The notes beneath the pieces were generated by a model. That model saw nothing but the letters and a program-made list of their open reading frames with translations. It had not been told where the DNA came from and did no database searches. A DNA stretch of 64,000 nucleotides from Mycobacterium sp. MFM001 (lineage in GTDB: Bacteria; Actinomycetota; Actinomycetes; Mycobacteriales; Mycobacteriaceae). A program made the translations under genes and the position numbers. The DNA lies in assembly GCF_003402475.1 (NCBI RefSeq), contig NZ_BFAB01000001.1, positions 310,001 to 374,000 on the forward strand, read 5' to 3'. This document shows positions 1 to 10,912 of the stretch, in pieces (positions within the stretch are counted from its first letter, which is position 1; every line of letters begins with the position of its first letter).

Positions 1-263
1 TGCCGGCGCGCTGGGCCGTCGTCGACTGGGTTTTCGTTGCTGACCACGTCGGGTTCCTCTGCGGCGAGCTTGTCGTCGAGGGGTTCCCCCTCCTCTTCCT
101 CGCGCGCAGTCATCCCGAATTTGTCGGCCTCGCTCCAATCGTCCGGTGGGTCGACGACGATGTCGCCGTCGTCGTTGCGCACCTCGTCGGAGTCGGTGGA
201 CTCGCTCGGATTCAGGGTGTCGCCGGGGCCGCCTTCCTCGGGGTGCTCCGATGGATCGGTCAT
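1..263 (-). CDS. acidic conserved hypothetical protein (C-terminus cut by window edge)
   Basis: An open frame starts at ATG 263 and runs off the left edge without a stop, so about 87 N-terminal residues are visible. It begins MTDPSEHPEEGG and is very rich in Asp, Glu, Pro and Ser. A more ordered patch, DDWSEADKFGMTAREEEEGE, lies near residue 42. There is no signal peptide or membrane segment. It looks like one of the small acidic cytosolic proteins common in mycobacteria, but I cannot name the family or function. It lies 39 nt downstream of the SDR gene on the same strand and may be the last gene of that operon. Confidence 0.6.
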   Translation of the reverse strand, partial: MTDPSEHPEEGGPGDTLNPSESTDSDEVRNDDGDIVVDPPDDWSEADKFGMTAREEEEGEPLDDKLAAEEPDVVSNENPVDDGPARR

Positions 264-302
264 GGCCAACGGTTGCCCGTGGGTCGCGGGCGCTAAACGC
301 GC

Positions 303-1055
303 TCAGAAATTCAGCGGGTAGCCGCCGCTGACTTTGAGGGTTTCGCCGGTGATGAACGACGCGTCGTCTGAGCAGAGGTACAGCATGGCGGACACCACGT
401 CGTCCATGGTGCCCAGCCGGTGCACCAGCTGACGCTCACGCACGATGTCGTCGACGAGGGCGTGCGGCAGGTCGGCCAGCGCGTTCTCGGTGTTCATCAG
501 GCCGGGGGCGATCCCGTTGACCCGGATCCGGTCGGCCGACAGCTCGGAGGCGAACGCGACAGTCAGCCCGCGCACCGCGAGCTTGGACACCCCGTACGGG
601 CTGACGTTCATGAACCCGGCCATCGAGGAGATGTTCAGCACGACGCCGCCGCCGCGCTGGCGCATCGAATCCCGGCACGCCAGAGTGCAATTGATGACGC
701 CGATCACGTTGACGTCGAACAATTCGCGGATGTCGGCGCGAGACAACATGCCGAACGGCTGGTTGTACTTCATCAGGTGCCGGCCGGCGTTGTTGATCAG
801 GATGTCGACTCCGCCGAAGGTCTCGACCGTGACGCCGACAGCGGTGTCGACCTGTTGCTCGTCGCCGACGTCGCAGGGCACCGCGATCACCCGGGCGCCT
901 TGCGCGGTTAGCTCGGCGGCAGTGCGCTCGGCCGTCTCGGTGTCGATGTCGATGATTGCGACGTCGGCGCCTTCGGCCGTCAGCGCCCGGGCGAACGCGC
1001 GCCCCAGTCCGATCGCGCCGCCGGTGATGACGGCGGTCTTACCGCGGAAGCGCAC
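303..1055 (-). CDS. short-chain dehydrogenase/reductase
   Basis: A classical SDR of 250 aa. The glycine-rich NAD(P)-binding motif TGGAIGLG is near the N-terminus, NNAG is in the middle, and the catalytic Ser-Tyr-Lys lies in NISSMAGFMNVSPYGVSK. The GETLKVSGGYPLNF ending is typical of family members. The substrate is unknown. I chose the GTG at 1055 because VRFRGKTAVITGG is the usual N-terminus; a longer frame to 1106 would overlap the upstream GNAT gene. The GNAT stop codon lies 10 nt upstream, so the two are probably cotranscribed. Confidence 0.87.
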   Translation of the reverse strand: MRFRGKTAVITGGAIGLGRAFARALTAEGADVAIIDIDTETAERTAAELTAQGARVIAVPCDVGDEQQVDTAVGVTVETFGGVDILINNAGRHLMKYNQPFGMLSRADIRELFDVNVIGVINCTLACRDSMRQRGGGVVLNISSMAGFMNVSPYGVSKLAVRGLTVAFASELSADRIRVNGIAPGLMNTENALADLPHALVDDIVRERQLVHRLGTMDDVVSAMLYLCSDDASFITGETLKVSGGYPLNF

Positions 1056-1065
1056 GTGGGCAACG

Positions 1066-1680
1066 CTACCTAGGAGCCCGCCACATCGGCCACAGCGTCG
1101 GACCACCGTCGGGTAGCACCATCTCGCCTGTGACGGTGAAGCCGAAGCGTTCGTAGTACGGCACGTTGTCGCGTTTGCTGGATTCCAGATACGCCGGGCA
1201 GTGCTCGGCGTCGCAGCGGTCCAGCCGCGAACGCATCAGCGCCTGCCCGAAACCGCGGCCGCGAACCGCAGTGTCGCTTCCGATCGTGGCCAGATACCAG
1301 TGCGGCTCTTCGGGATGGTGGAGCTTCATCAAGCTGAGCAGCTGGGCGAATTTGCGGCCAACCGTCGGCCGCAAACCGAAAGCGCGAACTAGCGACGGCG
1401 CCATCACCATCTGCGCCCACACCGACTGTCTCCACCGGTTCGGCGGATCCCACAGCGCCACCGCGCCGATGTCCGGGCCGTCGCAAGCGACCTCGACTCC
1501 GCCGCCGGCGAGGTGATGATGCCGGGTGGCCGTCGCGAAAAACTTGTGCAGATTCGCCGCCCGCCACTTGTCGTCGGGCATGATCCAGGTCGATACCGGA
1601 TCGTCGTAGAAGGCCTGGCCCAGAGTCACCGCCAGCGCGGGGATGTCGGCTTTGCGTGCGGGGCGAACCTCGACTGTCAC
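1066..1680 (-). CDS. GNAT-family N-acetyltransferase (Rv0133-like)
   Basis: A 204-aa protein with the GCN5-related acetyltransferase layout: an N-terminal VEVRPARKADIPAL strand-helix, the acetyl-CoA loop in VRGRGFGQALM near residue 140, and the C-terminal PYYERFGFTVTGE motif. It should transfer an acetyl group from acetyl-CoA to an amine; the acceptor is unknown. Length and position match the Rv0133-type acetyltransferase that sits near fadE1 in M. tuberculosis (family recollection, not searched). It is the first gene of a minus-strand pair with the SDR. Confidence 0.85.
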   Translation of the reverse strand: MTVEVRPARKADIPALAVTLGQAFYDDPVSTWIMPDDKWRAANLHKFFATATRHHHLAGGGVEVACDGPDIGAVALWDPPNRWRQSVWAQMVMAPSLVRAFGLRPTVGRKFAQLLSLMKLHHPEEPHWYLATIGSDTAVRGRGFGQALMRSRLDRCDAEHCPAYLESSKRDNVPYYERFGFTVTGEMVLPDGGPTLWPMWRAPR

Positions 1681-1697
1681 CTGGTCAGGCTAACCCC

Positions 1698-1852
1698 ATG
1701 GTTGTACCGTCGGGGGCGACCGCCATCATGACCGTCATTCCCGTTGATACCGGCCCCGATCAGGTCAGCCGCACCGTCGAGGTTCACGCGCCCGCGGCGG
1801 AATTGTTCGCGCTGGTTGACCAAGTTGCGGGACCGCTACAGCAAGGACGCCG
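1698..1852 (+). pseudogene. remnant of an SRPBCC-family gene
   Basis: From ATG 1698 or 1728 the frame reads a typical SRPBCC (polyketide cyclase-like) start, VSRTVEVHAPAAELFALV, then loses any family resemblance after about 40 codons. Another frame through 1812-1867 reads WLTKLRDRYSKDADVGI and then stops. The likeliest reading is a gene whose middle was deleted, leaving a short N-terminus next to an unrelated or C-terminal tail. It ends where fadE1 begins and holds the fadE1 ribosome-binding site (AAGGA at about -10). A real short peptide cannot be excluded. Confidence 0.4.
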
Positions 1853-3142
1853 ATGTGGGAATTTGAAACGGACCCCGAATACCAGCAGAAGCTGGACTGG
1901 GTCGAGCAGTTCATGGTCGACGAACTCGAGCCGCTGGATCTGGTGGCGCTCGATCCGTACGACAAGAAGAACCCAGAGACCATGACGATCCTGCGTCCGC
2001 TGCAGCAGAAGGTGAAAGACCAGGGGCTGTGGGCCGCACATCTCACGCCTGAGCTGGGCGGGCAGGGCTATGGGCAGGTCAAACTGGCGCTGCTCAACGA
2101 GATCCTGGGCCGGTCCCGTTGGGCCCCATCGGTTTTCGGCTGTCAGGCACCCGATTCCGGCAACGCCGAGATCCTGGCGATGTTCGGTACCGACGAGCAG
2201 AAGGCGCGCTATCTGCAGCCGCTGCTCGACGGCGAGATCAGTTCCTGCTATTCGATGACCGAACCGCAGGGCGGTTCGGACCCCGGTATGTTCGTCACCC
2301 GCGCCGAACGCGATGGCGACTCGTGGGTGATCAACGGCGAGAAGTGGTTTTCGTCCAACGCCAAGCACGCAACGTTTTTCATCGTCATGGCGGTCACCAA
2401 TCCCGAAGCGCGCACCCGCGAGAAGATGTCGCTGTTCATCGTGCCCGCCGAGACGCCCGGCCTCGAGATCGTCCGCAATGTCGGCGTCGGCACCGACTCG
2501 CACGCCAGCCATGGCTACGTCCGCTACACCGACGTGCGGGTGCCGGCCGACCATGTGCTCGGCGGCGAAGGGCAGGCGTTCGCGATAGCGCAGACCCGGC
2601 TGGGCGGCGGGCGTATCCATCACGCGATGCGCACAATTGCGCTGGCGCGCCGCGCCTTTGACATGATGTGCGAGCGGGCGGTGTCGCGGCAGACCCGGTT
2701 CGGCCGGCTGGGGGATCTGCAGATGACGCAGGAGAAGATCGCCGACAGCTGGATTCAGATCGAGCAGTTCCGGCTGCTGGTGCTGCGTACAGCCTGGCTG
2801 ATCGACAAGCATCACGACTACCAGAAGGTGCGCCGCGACATCGCGGCGGTGAAAGTCGCGATGCCGCAGGTGTTGCACGACGTGGTACAGCGGGCCATGC
2901 ACTTGCACGGCGCGCTCGGTGTTTCCAACGAAATGCCATTCGTGAAAATGGTGGTCGCCGCCGAGTCGCTGGGTATCGCGGACGGCGCCACCGAGCTGCA
3001 CAAGATGACCGTTGCGCGGCGCACCCTGCGCGAATACGAGCCGGTGTCAACACCTTTCCCGTCGCAGCATCTGCCGACACGCAAGGCCGAGGCGGAAGCC
3101 CGGCTGGCCGAACGACTCGAGCACGCGGTCGCCGAATTCTGA
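1853..3142 (+). CDS. fadE1: acyl-CoA dehydrogenase FadE1
   Basis: A 429-aa acyl-CoA dehydrogenase that oxidises an acyl-CoA to the 2-enoyl-CoA with FAD, in fatty-acid beta-oxidation. The N-terminal helical domain starts WEFETDPEYQQKLDW. The middle domain carries SCYSMTEPQGGSDP near residue 140, the FAD/substrate motif, and GEKWFSSNAKHA. The C-terminal helical domain includes HLHGALGVSNEMPF. The sequence is of the ACAD10/11-like subgroup and matches my recollection of Rv0131c. AAGGA precedes the ATG at a good distance. It converges with the hydrolase/htdZ pair, separated by a long hairpin. In M. tuberculosis fgd2 lies next to fadE1; here that slot holds only the SRPBCC remnant. Confidence 0.92.
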   Translation: MWEFETDPEYQQKLDWVEQFMVDELEPLDLVALDPYDKKNPETMTILRPLQQKVKDQGLWAAHLTPELGGQGYGQVKLALLNEILGRSRWAPSVFGCQAPDSGNAEILAMFGTDEQKARYLQPLLDGEISSCYSMTEPQGGSDPGMFVTRAERDGDSWVINGEKWFSSNAKHATFFIVMAVTNPEARTREKMSLFIVPAETPGLEIVRNVGVGTDSHASHGYVRYTDVRVPADHVLGGEGQAFAIAQTRLGGGRIHHAMRTIALARRAFDMMCERAVSRQTRFGRLGDLQMTQEKIADSWIQIEQFRLLVLRTAWLIDKHHDYQKVRRDIAAVKVAMPQVLHDVVQRAMHLHGALGVSNEMPFVKMVVAAESLGIADGATELHKMTVARRTLREYEPVSTPFPSQHLPTRKAEAEARLAERLEHAVAEF

Positions 3143-3200
3143 CGAGCAGACGCAGAATCGCGCGTTCGGCTCGCGAATCGTGCGATTCTGCGTCTGCTCG
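3143..3200. terminator. 19-bp perfect inverted repeat between convergent genes
   Basis: The left arm CGAGCAGACGCAGAATCGC (3143-3161) starts one base after the fadE1 stop. Its exact reverse complement is at 3182-3200, four bases before the stop of the minus-strand hydrolase. The loop is 20 nt. Neither side has a T-run, so this would be an atypical bidirectional terminator. I recall very similar hairpins at many mycobacterial gene ends, so it may belong to a dispersed repeat family. Confidence 0.65.
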
Positions 3201-3203
3201 CGC

Positions 3204-4103
3204 TCAGGTGGTGAGGCGGTCGATGTGGGCGAGAAAGTGGGTCAGCACCGCGTCAGGCGCTTCGAGTTGCGGCCAGTGCCCGATGTCGTCGGCGAGCATC
3301 ACGACATCAGCTGCGGGTATCACTTCGGCGTAGCGGCGCGCCATGTGGGCACCCGAATTGGGGTCGACGGGCCCGTCGATCAATCGCATCGAAACCGTGG
3401 TCTGCCGCATCGCACGCATCCACCGGTTGCGGTGGGTATAGCGGTCGTTGATGAAGCGGCCGACCTTGTGCAGCACCCGTCGGCCGTCGTTGTAGTCCAA
3501 GATCTGGTTGAACACATCCATCATCTGCCGTGTCGGCTTGGTATTCGGGCCGAACATCTCGCGCAGCGTCGGCTCCAGCAGCCGACGAGACACCGGACTG
3601 CCCTGCACGCGACTGAAGATGTCCCCCAACGGAGTACGAGACATCAACTTCTGTGCGGCTCGCGGCCTGTAGGACTCGACGAACATGCCGCCGTTGAGCC
3701 AGGTGATCGAGTCGATCCGCAATGCTCCGTAGGCCTGCTGTCCAAACTCGTGACGGGCCAGCAGTTCTTGGCCCACGGAATCACCGATGTCGTGGGCCAA
3801 GATGTGCACGTTGCGGATGTTCAGGTGCGCCAGCAGTGCTTCGTGCATGTCCGCGTGATCGCCCACCGAGTATTCGTAGGCCGCGGGCTTGTCGGAGAAT
3901 CCCATGCCGATCATGTCCGGCGCGATGACGGTGAACCGTTGGGTCAGTTGCGGCCAAATCAGCGCCCAGTCATAGGAGTTGAACGGATAGCCGTGGATCA
4001 ACAGCAGCGGGGGTCCGCTGCCCTCTATGCGATAGAAGATGCGGAAGCCGAGGTAGTCGAAGTACTCCCCCGCGGCCAGCCAGCGTCCCAGTTCAGCGTC
4101 CAT
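3204..4103 (-). CDS. alpha/beta hydrolase, epoxide hydrolase/dehalogenase type
   Basis: A 299-aa alpha/beta-hydrolase with the oxyanion segment LLLIHGYPFNSYDW, PDMIGMGFSDKP, the nucleophile elbow AHDIGDSVG and a catalytic His in IGHWPQLEAP. The elbow residue is Asp rather than Ser, as in epoxide hydrolases and haloalkane dehalogenases, so hydrolysis of an epoxide or C-halogen bond is more likely than ester cleavage; the substrate is unknown. Start ATG 4103 (MDAELGRWL) lies 11 nt after the htdZ stop, implying one transcript. It is not clearly EphF: the N-terminus does not match what I recall of that protein. Confidence 0.88.
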   Translation of the reverse strand: MDAELGRWLAAGEYFDYLGFRIFYRIEGSGPPLLLIHGYPFNSYDWALIWPQLTQRFTVIAPDMIGMGFSDKPAAYEYSVGDHADMHEALLAHLNIRNVHILAHDIGDSVGQELLARHEFGQQAYGALRIDSITWLNGGMFVESYRPRAAQKLMSRTPLGDIFSRVQGSPVSRRLLEPTLREMFGPNTKPTRQMMDVFNQILDYNDGRRVLHKVGRFINDRYTHRNRWMRAMRQTTVSMRLIDGPVDPNSGAHMARRYAEVIPAADVVMLADDIGHWPQLEAPDAVLTHFLAHIDRLTT

Positions 4104-4114
4104 GCCGCGGCAAA

Positions 4115-4570
4115 TCAGGTGATGTAGCGGACGATGCTTTCCGCCACACACGCCGGCTTGTTCGACCCCTCGATCTCCACGACCGTCGACACTGTCGCCT
4201 GCACTGCTCCGTTGCCGACATCCTCGACGTCCACCAGCGTGCTCTCGGCGCGCACCTTGGAACCGACCGGCACCGGCGCCGGGAAGCGGACCTTGTTGAG
4301 GCCGTAGTTGACCGCCAGCTTGATGCCGTTGACCGTGTACATCTCGTGCCAGAGCCGCGGCAGCAGTGACAGCGTCATGAAGCCGTGAGCGATCGTCCCG
4401 CCGAACGGGCCCTTGGCCGCCTTCTCCGGGTCGACGTGGATCCACTGGTGATCCCCGGTCGCGTCGGCGAACAGGTTGACGTCTTCTTGAGTGATGGTCA
4501 CCCACTCGCTTTGCCCGATGGTCTGTCCCTTGGCGGTGGCGAGGTCGGCAACTGACTCGAAGGTGCGCAT
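4115..4570 (-). CDS. htdZ: (R)-specific enoyl-CoA hydratase HtdZ (MaoC-like)
   Basis: A 151-aa single hot-dog-fold hydratase. The hydratase-2 motif is present as FADATGDHQWIHVDPEKA, with the catalytic Asp and His, followed by GPFGGTIAHGFMTLSLLP. These proteins hydrate trans-2-enoyl-CoA to (R)-3-hydroxyacyl-CoA. Length and the N-terminus MRTFESVADLATAKG match M. tuberculosis HtdZ (Rv0130), which is also 151 aa. It is upstream of the hydrolase in the same operon and close to fadE1, in keeping with acyl-CoA metabolism. Confidence 0.93.
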   Translation of the reverse strand: MRTFESVADLATAKGQTIGQSEWVTITQEDVNLFADATGDHQWIHVDPEKAAKGPFGGTIAHGFMTLSLLPRLWHEMYTVNGIKLAVNYGLNKVRFPAPVPVGSKVRAESTLVDVEDVGNGAVQATVSTVVEIEGSNKPACVAESIVRYIT

Positions 4571-4608
4571 GCGGGTAAGCATAGTGCGGCGCGGGTAACC
4601 ACCTTTCC

Positions 4609-4782
4609 ATGGCTGAAGCGAACGGGCAGAAGACCGAATCGGACGTCGAGGCGGAGTCCCACGAGACACGTTCACGCGCAAGCAAAGGCGAGGACGACGG
4701 CAAATACGTCGGGCGGACGGACCCCGACGATGCTCTCGACGTCGGCGAAACCGGAGCGGAAGCACGCAGCGACGACGGCTGA
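4609..4782 (+). CDS. small charged conserved protein, 57 aa
   Basis: An open frame from ATG 4609 to TGA 4780-4782. It starts MAEANGQKTESDVEAESH and ends with a conserved-looking block, KYVGRTDPDDALDVGETG, then AEARSDDG. It is hydrophilic and probably disordered, with no Cys, no signal and no membrane segment. It sits in the 230-nt gap between the htdZ start and the phosphoesterase, 14 nt upstream of the latter and on the same strand, so the two may be cotranscribed. Function unknown. Codon third positions are GC-rich, as in real local genes. Confidence 0.6.
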   Translation: MAEANGQKTESDVEAESHETRSRASKGEDDGKYVGRTDPDDALDVGETGAEARSDDG

Positions 4783-4796
4783 CTGAGAATGATCGC

Positions 4797-5294
4797 GTGA
4801 GGCTGCTGCTGCTCGCCGACACGCACGTTCCGCTGCGGGCCCGAGATCTACCGGCCCAGGTGTGGGAGGAGGTCGACAAGGCCGACGTCGTCTTTCATGC
4901 CGGCGACTGGGTAGCACCCGAACTGCTCGACACACTGGACTCGCGGGCCGCTCGGCTGGTCGCGTGCTGGGGAAACAACGACGGACCGGTGCTGCGGTCC
5001 CGGCTGCCGGAACGCGCCGACGTGACGCTCGGCGGGCTGCGCTTCACCGTCGTCCACGAAACCGGGTCCGCGGCCGGCCGCGAGGCACGAATGTCGCGGC
5101 TCTACCCGGACACCGACGTGCTGGTCTTCGGGCACAGCCACATCCCATGGGATACCACCACGAAATCCGGTCTGCGCCTGCTGAATCCGGGCTCACCGAC
5201 GGATCGCCGCCGCCAGCCGTCCTGCACATACATGACCGCGGCCGTCGACAACGGCGTGTTGACCGACGTGGTCCTGCATCCGGTGCAGCGATAA
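4797..5294 (+). CDS. YfcE/MJ0936-type metallophosphoesterase
   Basis: A 165-aa calcineurin-like phosphoesterase with the metal-binding motifs in order: ADTHVP at residue 7, HAGDWV near 35, WGNNDGP near 60, HETGS, and GHSHIP near 115, followed by the family ending LLNPGSPTDRR. It should hydrolyse phosphodiesters or monoesters with two divalent metals; the physiological substrate is not known. Translation starts at GTG 4797, 14 nt after the 57-aa gene. Confidence 0.9.
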   Translation: MRLLLLADTHVPLRARDLPAQVWEEVDKADVVFHAGDWVAPELLDTLDSRAARLVACWGNNDGPVLRSRLPERADVTLGGLRFTVVHETGSAAGREARMSRLYPDTDVLVFGHSHIPWDTTTKSGLRLLNPGSPTDRRRQPSCTYMTAAVDNGVLTDVVLHPVQR

Positions 5295-5483
5295 GCGTTG
5301 CGCCGCTGGCTGATTCGTGCCGTCGAAATGTAACCGTTATCTTTGAGTCTGCGCCGTCGCTCAATCGTTAGCCAACCGCGATGTCCCACCCCGCGCCGAC
5401 AAACGGGTTTCACCTACCAGCCGTGTTTGACTGCGACGGACAGCTATTCGACCGCACATTGCGGCAGATGAAAGTTGGGATAG

Positions 5484-6485
<1,002 letters not shown>

Positions 6486-6505
6486 CACACCGCCAACAAA
6501 AAGAC

Positions 6506-6546
6506 ATCGGCAGCAGTGCTCCCCCGGCGCTGCTGCCGATTTCTTT
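6506..6546 (+). terminator. intrinsic terminator after fbpC
   Basis: An 11-bp perfect stem, ATCGGCAGCAG (6506-6516) with CTGCTGCCGAT (6530-6540), has a 13-nt loop and is followed by TTTCTTT. This is a clear factor-independent terminator for fbpC. The stem is also read from the other side, just after the mak stop at 6549. Confidence 0.8.
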
Positions 6547-6548
6547 GC

Positions 6549-7858
6549 TCAGGCGGCTGTCAAGCGGGCGATCGACCGCAGCGGAATCGGCAGCCAGCCG
6601 GGCCGATGCCGAGACTCGTAACCGGTCTCGTAGACCGCCTTGTCCAGTTCGTATGCCGCCAGCACCGCCGCCGAATCGCGCGGGTCGACGCCGGATGCGG
6701 CCGCGTAACCGTCGCAAAACGCGGCCCGGTTACGGTCGACCCACTCGCGGGCCCGCGCGGCCAGCTGCTTGTCGTCGGCCTGGTCCACCAGCTGCCCGTA
6801 GGCGGCGTATTCGAACGAGCGCAGCACCCCGGCCACGTCGCGCAACGGGGAATCCGGCGCGCGACGCTCCTCGAGCGGCTGGCCCGGTTCGCCCTCGAAG
6901 TCGATCAACAGCCAGCTCTCCGGGGTGCGCAGCACCTGGCCCAGATGCAGGTCGCCGTGGATGCGCTGCACGGTGATGGCCTCGTGCGCCAGCTTGCCGA
7001 ACTGCTCTTCGATGGTCGTCACGTACTCCGCGAGCTCGGGCACGGTGGCCGCCGTCGACGACAACCGGGCCAGCACGGTGTCGACCGGGAACGTGCCCTG
7101 TTCCGTGCCCAGGGTTTCGGCCAGCGTGGCGTGCACCGAGGCGACGGCCTCGCCGAGCCGGTGGGCTTCGCCAGCGAAGTCACCGCCGACTTCGTGGGCG
7201 TACAGGTCGCCCTCGGCGAACAAATCTCGCACGCTGGCCGTGGCCATCGCCCAGCCCTCGGCCGCGTTGGCGGCATACTCGGTCGCCATGCCGAGCGACC
7301 AGGACGCACTGTCGCCGGTCAGCTCGTAGCTACCCAGCAGCCGGGCCACGTGCGGGTTGCCGGCGCGGGCCAGCACGCGGTTCAACTCGACGTCTGGGTT
7401 GACGCCGGGAATGACCCGGCGGAACACCTTGAGGATGGCGTCGCGGTCGAAGATCACGCTGGTGTTGCTCTGCTCGGCATCCGACATCCGGGGGTGCGCT
7501 TCCAGCGGCAGCGTCGCGTCCGGCTCCTTGGCGAACGTCACATTGCCGCGCGTCACCGAGGCGTCGATCAACGACAGCAGAACCTTGGCGGCGGCCGGGT
7601 CGTAGAGCGCGTCATAGGCGGTGCGGTCGTTGTCGGCGCCGATGGTGGCCACGCTGCTGTATTCGACGACCGGCGTGACATCCCAGCTGACGATCACTTG
7701 GTAGCGCTCCGCCGACCCGTCGGCGTAGGTGACGTCGACCAGCGTCAGGTCGAGATCGTCACCGAGAGGGATCACCAGGCTCGCTTCAGCGGAGGACAGT
7801 TCACGGTTGCGCCCGGCATACCAGCGTTGCTGCGGAAGCCATTCTGACCATGGCAAAT

Positions 7859-7862
<4 letters not shown>
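6549..7862 (-). CDS. mak: maltokinase Mak
   Basis: A 437-aa kinase that phosphorylates maltose to maltose-1-phosphate with ATP, feeding GlgE and alpha-glucan synthesis. It has a small N-lobe-like cap ([15 protein letters not shown]), then an aminoglycoside-phosphotransferase-like catalytic domain with the loop [12 protein letters not shown] near residue 305 and the metal-binding [11 protein letters not shown]. It is slightly shorter than M. tuberculosis Mak (about 455 aa). Its ATG overlaps the treS stop by 4 nt (ATGA), so the two are translationally coupled and form the TreS-Mak pair of the GlgE pathway. Confidence 0.95.
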
Positions 7863-9634
<1,772 letters not shown>

Positions 9635-9724
9635 AGTTCTACGCGTACCCCACACTGGACAGACGGAATCGTCTGCGGCACGCCATCTTTGAGCGTTGCC
9701 GACGAGTCGATACCCGTACGAATA

Positions 9725-10783
9725 TCAGCCGGGCGGCCCAGGCGCCAACGTCACGTTGGCGGTGCGCGGAGCACCCGAACCACTCTGCAGCCCCAGCGCG
9801 ATGGTGTCGCCGGGGTGGTGCTGATCAAGGATATTCGTCAGCGCGGTGGCCGAGTTGACCGGGTTGTTGTCCACCGAGACGATGCGGTCACCCGGCATGA
9901 CCCCGGCCTGGGCAGCCGGGGCGTCACGCAACACCCGCACCACCGCGGCACCCTGACCGCCTTGTGAGTCGGAGACCCCGACGCCGAGGAAGCCCGTCGG
10001 GCCGATATGCACCGTCGGCGACGCCGCACCCGAGCGGATCTGTCCAGCGATGGCCATGGCCTGGTTGATCGGAATCGCGAAGCCCTCGCCGCGGCCCAGC
10101 TTGTAGTTCTCCGACGCGGCGGTGTTCATCCCGATCACCTGGTTGCTGGCGTTGACCGTGGGGCCGCCGGAGTCGCCCGGCCGGATCGGGGCGTCGACCT
10201 GGATCAGCCCGTCGAGGGTCTCCGAGCTTCCGGTCAGCGAGTCCGACGCCGACACGGTCTGGTTCAGTGCCACGACCTTGCCGGACACCGCACTGGGTGT
10301 TCCGCCGGCACCGCCGGCGTTGCCCAGCGAAACGATCGGCTCGCCGACCACCACCGCCGAGGAGTCGCCGATGTTGGCCACCGGCAAGCCGGATGCGCCG
10401 CCGAGTTGCAGCACCGCGACGTCATGCGTGCGGTCGTAGCCGATCACCTCGACGGGGTAGGTCTGGTTGTTGCCGATGTCTCGGGCCGTGATGTCGGTGG
10501 CGCCGGCGATCACGTGGTTGTTGGTGAGCACCACACCGTTGGGGTCGATCACGATCCCGGTGCCTGCGCCCACCGCGCTCTGGTAGCCCATCTTGGTGTC
10601 GATGTCGACGATCTGCGGCCCTACCTGTGACACCGTTGCCAGCGGGTCGGCCGGCGGGTTGGGCGCTGCGGGGGCCAACGGCGACGCGTACGCCGGCGCT
10701 GCGGCCAACACCACCGCCACCACCGACGCCACACTGAGTAACCACGACCACCACTGCGATGTTCGGCGGTGTGAGCCGCTCAT
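9725..10783 (-). CDS. pepA: secreted trypsin-like serine protease PepA with PDZ domain
   Basis: A 352-aa exported HtrA-like protease. A signal peptide (WWSWLLSVASVVAVVLAA, cleavage near residue 33) leads into the protease domain with His90 in TNNHVIAG, Asp121 in YDRTHDVAVLQL and Ser205 in RPGDSGGP. A C-terminal PDZ domain (about 250-350) contains FLGVGVSDSQGGQG and GVMPGDRIVSVD. It corresponds to Rv0125. A strong AGGAGGT lies 6 nt before the ATG. It stands alone upstream of treS with a 90-nt gap. It acts outside the membrane on unknown proteins. Confidence 0.94.
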   Translation of the reverse strand: MSGSHRRTSQWWSWLLSVASVVAVVLAAAPAYASPLAPAAPNPPADPLATVSQVGPQIVDIDTKMGYQSAVGAGTGIVIDPNGVVLTNNHVIAGATDITARDIGNNQTYPVEVIGYDRTHDVAVLQLGGASGLPVANIGDSSAVVVGEPIVSLGNAGGAGGTPSAVSGKVVALNQTVSASDSLTGSSETLDGLIQVDAPIRPGDSGGPTVNASNQVIGMNTAASENYKLGRGEGFAIPINQAMAIAGQIRSGAASPTVHIGPTGFLGVGVSDSQGGQGAAVVRVLRDAPAAQAGVMPGDRIVSVDNNPVNSATALTNILDQHHPGDTIALGLQSGSGAPRTANVTLAPGPPG

Positions 10784-10912
10784 CCCGTCACCTCCTGCAA
10801 GGGCCAAGCCGTACTGCACGGTTTTTCGCAGCATACGGTGTCGACACGCGCTAGGGGGTATCCGCGGCGCCGTCTTGGCAAACTGAGCCGCGCGGGGTAA
10901 TACGGTGGCCTC

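Noticed and set aside
3204..4103. Identification of the hydrolase as EphF
   Set aside because: The backbone position near fadE1 suggests it, but the N-terminus and several core segments do not match EphF as I recall it.
6516..7847. Long open frame antisense to mak
   Set aside because: It lies opposite a fully supported maltokinase gene, its translation has the Gly/Arg/Val/His-rich composition of a high-GC shadow frame, and it shows no family motif.
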